Assembly: GCF_900111745.1 (NCBI RefSeq)
Contig: NZ_FOIJ01000003.1
Location: 310,001-374,000 of the forward strand
Length of the DNA stretch: 64,000 bases
Source of the DNA: Stigmatella erecta
GTDB taxonomy: Bacteria; Myxococcota; Myxococcia; Myxococcales; Myxococcaceae
Direction of reading: 5' to 3'
The notes below the pieces were generated by a model, which ran no database searches, was not told the DNA's origin, and saw only the letters and a program-made list of their open reading frames with translations. Position numbers and translations under genes: made by a program. Shown here piece by piece: positions 59,104 through 64,000 of the stretch; the first letter of the stretch is position 1, and every line of letters starts with the position of its first letter.

Positions 59104-60717
59104 TCACCGGGTGATGTCGTTGAAGAAGGCCACCAGCATCAGGGCCACCAGCATGGCCAGCCCCACGACGTTGGCCACCTCGCGCACGCGCACCGGAATG
59201 GGGCGCCTTCGCACGCTCTCCCAGCCCGCGGCCACCAGGTGGAACCCGTCCAGGATGGGGATGGGCAGCAGGTTCACCACGCCCAGGTTGATGGAGATGG
59301 CCGCCATGAGCTGCAGGTAGTAGTCCCAGCCCAGCTCGGAGCTCCGGGCCGCCATCTGGTACATCATGATGGGCCCGCCGATGGAGCTGAGCGGCACCGA
59401 GTTGTCGAATAGCCCCGCGATGGCCTTCACCGTCTGCTTGATGATGGTGGGCACGATGCGCGCCGACTGCGTGAGCGCCTCGTGCCACTCCAGGTTGAGC
59501 TGGATGCGCTCGGCCGGCGAGGAGAAGTCCCAGGACTGCACGCCCAGGATGGGGCCGGTGCTCACCGGGCCGAACTCCTCCTTCACCTGCATGGGGGCCC
59601 GGGCGATCTGCTCCGTGCGCTCGCCCTGCGCGCCCCGCCACGTCAGGCCAAAGGGCTTCTCGCCCAGCCCGCTGATCTGCACCTGGAACATGTTGAAGGA
59701 GCGGATGGGCTCGCCATTGAGGCTCACGAGCCGGTCCCCCCACTTCAGGCCCGCCTTCTCCGCGGGGCTGCCGGGCAGCACGGAGGACACGTAGAACTCC
59801 GACGACTCGGCCCCGAGCGCCGCCAGGCCCTCGCCCGGCTGCTTCTCCAGCGAGAGCTTCAGCACCTCGGGCAGGAGGGCCACCACGGCGCCGGCCTCCA
59901 CCGGCCGCCCGCGCTGCACCGTCAGCTCCAGGGGGCCCGGCTGCTTGGCCAGGACGTCGTAAAGGGCCGCCTGGTCCGCCACCACCGTGCCGTTGATGGC
60001 CAGCACCCGGTCGAACGTGCGCAGCCCGGCGCGCGCCGCCGCCGAATCCGGCGGCACCCCGAGGATGGGCACGCGGGAGCTGGACTCCACCCCCATGACG
60101 CCCCGCTCGATGGTCTCGATGGGCGAGGACTCCACCTTCTTGAGCGGCGTCACCTCGACGATCTGCTGCTTGCCGTCGCGCTCGATGGTGAGCGGAATGG
60201 GCCGCTCGAACCGGCCGATGAAGGCCTCCGCCATCTCCTGATAGGTGCGGACCTTCTCCCCCTCCACCGCGAGCACCCGGTCGCCGGGGCGCAGGCCGGC
60301 GGCGGCCGCGGGGGACTCCGGCAGCACGTTGCCCACGCGCGTGGAGGTGACGTCGTGGGCGCCCCAGAAGACGAAGAAGTAGATGAGGATGGGAAACGCC
60401 AGGTTGAACACCGGCCCGGCCAGCACGATGAGCATGCGCTTCCAGGGCGGCTGGGCCAGGAAGCCCCGGTGGGCCTCCTCGGGGGCCAGATCCTCGCCCG
60501 GAATGTCCCCGGCCATCTTCACGTAGCCGCCCAGGGGCAGCAGCGCGATCTGGTACTCCGTCTCTCCCTTGACGAACCCCAGGAGCTTGGGCCCGAAGCC
60601 AAAGGAGAACTTGAGCACCTTCACCCCGCAGGCCTTCGCCACGAGGAAGTGACCCAGCTCATGCACGGTGACGAGCACACCGAGGAGCAGCGCGAAGAGC
60701 CCGATGTTCTGAAACAT
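59104..60717 (-). CDS. rseP: RseP site-2 protease with three PDZ-like regions
   Basis: 537 residues from ATG at 60717, longer than E. coli RseP (450). First span: HELGH at 19-23. Then LPLGGYVKMAGDIPGEDL, the usual post-H motif, and the second active-site span with NLGVVNLLPIPILDGFH near the C-terminus (LDG Asp ligand). Between them lie three PDZ-type units: VLPESPAAAAGLRPGDRVLA (~130-150), VPPDSAAARAGLRTFDRVLA (~220-240) and VLPGSPAEKAGLKWGDRLVS (~315-335), each followed by the VNG-type turn. Canonical RseP has two tandem PDZ domains. RseP releases extracytoplasmic sigma factors by cutting anti-sigma proteins within the membrane. It is the third gene of the uppS-cdsA-rseP run, without the dxr that often lies between cdsA and rseP. 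Confidence 0.95.
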   Translation of the reverse strand: MFQNIGLFALLLGVLVTVHELGHFLVAKACGVKVLKFSFGFGPKLLGFVKGETEYQIALLPLGGYVKMAGDIPGEDLAPEEAHRGFLAQPPWKRMLIVLAGPVFNLAFPILIYFFVFWGAHDVTSTRVGNVLPESPAAAAGLRPGDRVLAVEGEKVRTYQEMAEAFIGRFERPIPLTIERDGKQQIVEVTPLKKVESSPIETIERGVMGVESSSRVPILGVPPDSAAARAGLRTFDRVLAINGTVVADQAALYDVLAKQPGPLELTVQRGRPVEAGAVVALLPEVLKLSLEKQPGEGLAALGAESSEFYVSSVLPGSPAEKAGLKWGDRLVSLNGEPIRSFNMFQVQISGLGEKPFGLTWRGAQGERTEQIARAPMQVKEEFGPVSTGPILGVQSWDFSSPAERIQLNLEWHEALTQSARIVPTIIKQTVKAIAGLFDNSVPLSSIGGPIMMYQMAARSSELGWDYYLQLMAAISINLGVVNLLPIPILDGFHLVAAGWESVRRRPIPVRVREVANVVGLAMLVALMLVAFFNDITR

Positions 60718-60795
60718 GGGGCCAACACTAATCGCGCCGTCCCTTCAGGACAACGCACATCCGGTTACACTGACCGGCCGGACACAGCCCCGCCC

Positions 60796-61620
60796 TCAGA
60801 GCAAGTGGCGGATGAACTGCACATAGATGAACACCAGCGGCGCGTTGAACAGGAGCGCGTCGATGCGATCCAGGATGCCGCCGTGGCCGGGGATGAGCTT
60901 GCCCGAGTCCTTCACCCCGTAGGCCCGCTTGAGCATGGACTCGCACAGGTCGCCAATGGGGCCCAGGATGCCGCCAGCGATGCCGGTGAAGACGCAGTCC
61001 ATCACCGTCAGCTCCGGGAAGAACCCCGCCCGCGCGATGAACATGCCGCCCACCGAGCCCACCAACCCGCCGAAGAAGCCCTCCCACGTCTTGTTCGGGC
61101 TTACCTCCACATACAGCTTGTGGCGCCCCAGGAAGCGGCCCGCGAAGTAGGCGACGGTGTCATTGGCCCAGGTGATGACCAGCGCACAGATGACCCAGGC
61201 CATGCCATCCGGGAGCATCCGCAGCGCGGACAGGGCGGTGAGCCCCACGCCTCCATAGAGAAAGCCGGTGATGAGCTGCGCCGAGCGCACCGGCGCCTCG
61301 GGCAGCGGCCCCCGGATGAGGTGGTAGGTCCACGCGAAGAAGAAGTAGCCCGCGGTCACCCAGAAGGCGATCTGCCCCACGTTCTCCGGCCCGCGCAGGG
61401 GCAGGAAGGGCATGGCGCCTGCCAGCACGAGCCCCACCCAGGCGGCGGGCGACAGCCCCTTGAGGGTGATGGTGTAGTACTCGCTGGCGCAGGCGGCGGC
61501 CGCCAACCCCAGGAGGACCGCGCTGTAGACGCCGCCCTTCCACAGCAGGAAGAGCACGACGGGCAGCAGCACCACTGCGGAGACGATCCGGATGAGGAGG
61601 TTCTTGTTCTTCTCGTTCAC
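60796..61620 (-). CDS. cdsA: phosphatidate cytidylyltransferase
   Basis: 274 residues from GTG at 61620, overlapping the uppS stop by 4 nt (GTGA). It makes CDP-diacylglycerol from phosphatidic acid and CTP for all phospholipid synthesis. Eight or so membrane spans are visible ([50 protein letters not shown]) and the C-terminal family signature, [18 protein letters not shown] then LDRID, is complete, with the Asp residues of KDxGxxxPGHGGxxDR used in catalysis. [16 protein letters not shown] is the other conserved block. Standard length. Next gene rseP starts 78 nt downstream. Confidence 0.96.
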   Translation of the reverse strand: MNEKNKNLLIRIVSAVVLLPVVLFLLWKGGVYSAVLLGLAAAACASEYYTITLKGLSPAAWVGLVLAGAMPFLPLRGPENVGQIAFWVTAGYFFFAWTYHLIRGPLPEAPVRSAQLITGFLYGGVGLTALSALRMLPDGMAWVICALVITWANDTVAYFAGRFLGRHKLYVEVSPNKTWEGFFGGLVGSVGGMFIARAGFFPELTVMDCVFTGIAGGILGPIGDLCESMLKRAYGVKDSGKLIPGHGGILDRIDALLFNAPLVFIYVQFIRHLL

Positions 61621-62405
61621 GCCTTGGCCCGCTGGGTGTCCTCGCGTTGGATCTGCGCGGACGTCAGTCCGAAACGCCGCTCGCGCTGCTGGTACTGGGC
61701 CAGGCAGCGCAGGAACGCCTCGGAGCGGAAGTCCGGCCACAGCACGTCCGCGAAGCACAGCTCCGCGTACGCCATCTGCCAGAGCAGGAAGTTAGAGACG
61801 CGGAACTCGCCGCTGGTGCGCACCACCAGGTCCAGCGGTGGCAGCCCGTTCGTCCACAGGTGCGACTCCAGCTCCTTCTCGCCCAGCCGGTCCGGCGACA
61901 GCTCGCCGCTGGCCACCGCCCGGGCCACCCGCTGCATGGCGTGGAGAATCTCCTCCCGGCCGCCATACGAGAGCGCCAGCGTGAGCACCATGCCCTGGTT
62001 GTGCGCCGAGTCCCGGCGCAGCCGCTCCAGGGGCTCGCGCACGTAGCGCGGCATCTTGTCCACCTCGCCAATGGCGTTGAGGCGGATGCCGTTGTCGAGG
62101 ATCTCCGAGTACTCGCTCTCCAGGAACTCGCGCAGCAGGTCCATGAGCCCGGCCACCTCCTCGGCGGGGCGGGCCCAGTTCTGCGAGGAGAAGGCGTAGA
62201 GCGTCAGCGCGGAGATGCCCACGCGGCGCGCGGTGCGCGTCACCTCCCGCACGCTGGCGGAGCCCTCGCGGTGGCCCTCCAGACGGGGCAGGCCGCGAAC
62301 CTCCGCCCACCGGCCATTGCCGTCCATGATGATGCCCACGTGGCGGGGCAGAGGCCGGGTCTTGACCTGATGTTCGAGCGCGCTGGCGACCGAGGGGCGT
62401 TCCAT
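61617..62405 (-). CDS. uppS: undecaprenyl diphosphate synthase
   Basis: 262 residues from ATG at 62405. Condenses farnesyl diphosphate with eight isopentenyl diphosphates to C55-PP, the carrier lipid for peptidoglycan and surface polysaccharides. Family hallmarks are complete: [13 protein letters not shown] (Asp28 of the catalytic Asp), [52 protein letters not shown] and [20 protein letters not shown] with [12 protein letters not shown]. Starting at 62405 gives a short N-terminus (~20 residues before HVG), normal for UppS. It is first in the leftward run uppS-cdsA-rseP-rlpA-tsaB. A kinase gene diverges from it 162 nt to the right. Confidence 0.97.
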   Translation of the reverse strand: MERPSVASALEHQVKTRPLPRHVGIIMDGNGRWAEVRGLPRLEGHREGSASVREVTRTARRVGISALTLYAFSSQNWARPAEEVAGLMDLLREFLESEYSEILDNGIRLNAIGEVDKMPRYVREPLERLRRDSAHNQGMVLTLALSYGGREEILHAMQRVARAVASGELSPDRLGEKELESHLWTNGLPPLDLVVRTSGEFRVSNFLLWQMAYAELCFADVLWPDFRSEAFLRCLAQYQQRERRFGLTSAQIQREDTQRAKA

Positions 62406-62567
62406 GAAGCGCCGCACCTTAGAGGCCCCGCCGGGCGCCGTCCACGGGCGTGTGCGTCCCCTGTCTCCCCTTGGACCCTGATTGGCTGCCTGGCCAGGGG
62501 TGGGTATGGGTTCACTCCCAGCTTGTTTGACCCTGGAGCAACCTGCTCCGTAGGATCTGCCCCGCTC

Positions 62568-63707
62568 ATGCCCCCCAAGCTGATTGGTCCCTACCGCGTC
62601 ATGGACACGCTTGGCAGCGGAGGGGTGGGGACCGTGTACCGGGCCCTGGACCGCCGCACCAACGATACCGTGGCCCTCAAGCTGCTGTCGGCGGCGCCTG
62701 CCCTGGATGCCCGGGCGGCCCTGCGGCTGGCGCGAGAGTACGAGACGCTCGCGGAGCTGGCCCACCCCAACGTCGTGAAGGTGTTCGACGTGGGCGTCTT
62801 TCAGGGCTATCCCTACCTCGTGATGGAACTCATCGAGGGGCTCACCCTCCGGCACTACCTGGACCTGCGCGGCAGTGACATCCACTCGCCCTCGGGCTCG
62901 TACTCCGGGCCGCGCCTCCGCGCCCTGCCCCTCGACGATGACGACTCGGACTCGTGGGGAGAGGAGGCGGACTCGGACGACGGCGAGTCCCCGTTCAACC
63001 TGGCGGCCTTCAGCGAGGAGGAGCCCAGCGAGGACATCAGCCTGCAAGCGGGCACCGGGCCCGTGCGGGCACTGGCGGATGCCGCGGACGAGCCGGACAC
63101 GGACGGCCCGCCGGAGCCCCAGGTCCCCGCCGCGCCGCACGCGGATCCCAAGGTCCAGCTCGTGGAGCGCCGCATCCAGGAGGCCCGCACGGACGAGCTG
63201 AACCGGCCCGAGCGCATGGGCCGGCTCAAGGACGCCATGCTCCAGGTGTGCGAGGCGCTGGCGTACATCCACGGCCACGGCCTGGTGCACCGCGACCTCA
63301 AGCCCTCCAACATCATGGTGGACGAGGACCGGCAGGTGCGGCTGATGGACTTCGGGCTCGCCAAGTTCCTGGCGGACGACGCGGGCCTCACCGGCGATGG
63401 GCGCTTCGTGGGCACCTTCCGGTACATGTCCCCGGAGCAGATTCTCGGCGAGCCGCTGGATGCGCGGGCGGACCTCTACAGCCTGGGCGTCATCCTGTAC
63501 GAGCTGCTCAGCGGCCGGCCGCCCTTCGACGCGAAGACGCCCAGCCAGCTCTGGCAGCAGGTGCTGGAGGTGGAGCCCGCCCCCGTCCTGGCCATCAACC
63601 TGAAAGGAGACCCTCAGCTGGCGCGCGTGGCGCACCGGCTCCTGCGCAAGGAGCTGGATGACCGCTACCAGACGGCCGAGGAAGTCTACGAGGCGCTCGC
63701 CGAGTGA
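62568..63707 (+). CDS. Ser/Thr protein kinase with long acidic insert in the catalytic domain
   Basis: 379 residues from ATG at 62568. Kinase motifs: [13 protein letters not shown] loop, VALKLL (Lys38), [15 protein letters not shown] hinge, [13 protein letters not shown] (HRD 241-243), MDFGLAK (DFG 261-263), [32 protein letters not shown] and the final [11 protein letters not shown]. Between the hinge and helix E, residues ~101-213 are an extra ~110-residue segment rich in Asp and Glu ([20 protein letters not shown]) that no typical kinase has, and it ends in a helical [14 protein letters not shown]. The catalytic machinery is intact. No membrane span. Its stop overlaps the RluA-family start by 4 nt (GTGA), linking it to RNA modification only by position. 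Confidence 0.9.
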   Translation: MPPKLIGPYRVMDTLGSGGVGTVYRALDRRTNDTVALKLLSAAPALDARAALRLAREYETLAELAHPNVVKVFDVGVFQGYPYLVMELIEGLTLRHYLDLRGSDIHSPSGSYSGPRLRALPLDDDDSDSWGEEADSDDGESPFNLAAFSEEEPSEDISLQAGTGPVRALADAADEPDTDGPPEPQVPAAPHADPKVQLVERRIQEARTDELNRPERMGRLKDAMLQVCEALAYIHGHGLVHRDLKPSNIMVDEDRQVRLMDFGLAKFLADDAGLTGDGRFVGTFRYMSPEQILGEPLDARADLYSLGVILYELLSGRPPFDAKTPSQLWQQVLEVEPAPVLAINLKGDPQLARVAHRLLRKELDDRYQTAEEVYEALAE

Positions 63708-64000
63708 ACTCCCCCACCACGCATACGCTCACCGTGGACGCCGCGAAGGCAGGCCAGCGCGTCGACCTCTTCATCGGCGAGGCCCTGGGCCTCTCTCGCG
63801 CGAAGCTCAAGCGCCTCTTCGAGGAGGGCGCGGTGCGGGTGGACGGCCGCCCCGCGAAGAAGGGGCTCCTGGTCGCCGCGGGCCAGCACATCCTCGTGAA
63901 GTGGGAGGAGGAGAGCCGCGAGGCGGTGCCGGACGCGGACTTCCCGCTGGCGGTGCTGCACGAGGACGCGGCGCTGGTGGTGGTAGACAAGCCCGCGGGC
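63704..64000 (+). CDS. RluA-family pseudouridine synthase (3' end outside window)
   Basis: 99 codons from GTG at 63704 (GTGA overlap with the kinase stop) to the window end. The N-terminal S4 RNA-binding domain is present ([40 protein letters not shown]), followed by the beginning of the catalytic domain: [18 protein letters not shown], where VDKPAG is motif I of the RluA family. The catalytic Asp motif (GRLDxxTSG) lies beyond the window. RluA-type enzymes isomerise specific uridines in rRNA or tRNA; the exact member (RluA, RluC or RluD) cannot be told from this part, but the S4 domain favours RluC/RluD. Confidence 0.88.
   Translation, partial: MNSPTTHTLTVDAAKAGQRVDLFIGEALGLSRAKLKRLFEEGAVRVDGRPAKKGLLVAAGQHILVKWEEESREAVPDADFPLAVLHEDAALVVVDKPAG

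Overview
This GC-rich window (roughly 70% G+C by eye) reads as chromosome of a myxobacterium, most likely a Cystobacterineae member such as Stigmatella, Cystobacter, Archangium or Hyalangium. The grounds are five eukaryotic-like Ser/Thr kinase genes, two C-terminal MYXO-CTERM-type sorting tails, a DUF2381-like protein paired with a kinase, many secreted lipoproteins, and housekeeping genes of deltaproteobacterial type. Placement is inference; no rRNA gene is present and I found no intact tRNA.

0-8.2 kb: a membrane-anchored Ser/Thr kinase (cut by the window start) diverges from a short membrane protein and a compact operon: outer-membrane porin-like protein, VTC-type polyphosphate polymerase, a thymidylate-kinase-like P-loop protein fused to nine tandem ~27-residue repeats, a DUF4956-like membrane protein and a lipoprotein. 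8.3-18.3 kb: a MYXO-CTERM metallophosphoesterase, an RsmB-type rRNA methyltransferase, an M61 peptidase, a zinc-finger membrane protein, a family 71/99-like glycosidase lipoprotein and a MATE exporter.

18.5-26.0 kb is the most interesting part. Seven co-directional genes, most overlapping by 4 nt (ATGA), encode inositol-3-phosphate synthase, a Gfo/Idh/MocA dehydrogenase, a zinc-ribbon plus metallo-beta-lactamase-like protein, a YcaO enzyme, an inosose-isomerase-like TIM barrel, a GT4 glycosyltransferase and a PIG-L deacetylase. Together they look like a dedicated pathway to an inositol pseudo-disaccharide with a YcaO-installed (thio)amide or related ATP-dependent step. It partly resembles the start of mycothiol biosynthesis, but the later mycothiol genes are absent.

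26-46 kb is accessory: a BNR-repeat secreted protein, a CBS/DUF2267-like protein, a hydrolase lacking its nucleophile, a GNAT-like/cNMP-binding fusion beside a perfect CRP-like palindrome, an RTX protein with an M91-type (NleD-like) metalloprotease domain, remnants of a PBP1A gene and of a phosphoesterase, a DUF2381-kinase pair whose kinase appears split by a frameshift, a pseudokinase, and an AT-rich coiled-coil membrane protein that looks foreign.

46-64 kb returns to core genes: rnhB, acs, a NUDIX hydrolase, two site-2-protease family members, a MoaD-MoaE fusion, a cell-envelope pair (MYXO-CTERM protein plus beta-barrel), an Asd-like protein without its catalytic cysteine, tsaB, rlpA, rseP, cdsA and uppS in one leftward run, then a Ser/Thr kinase with a long acidic insert coupled to an RluA-family pseudouridine synthase cut by the window end.
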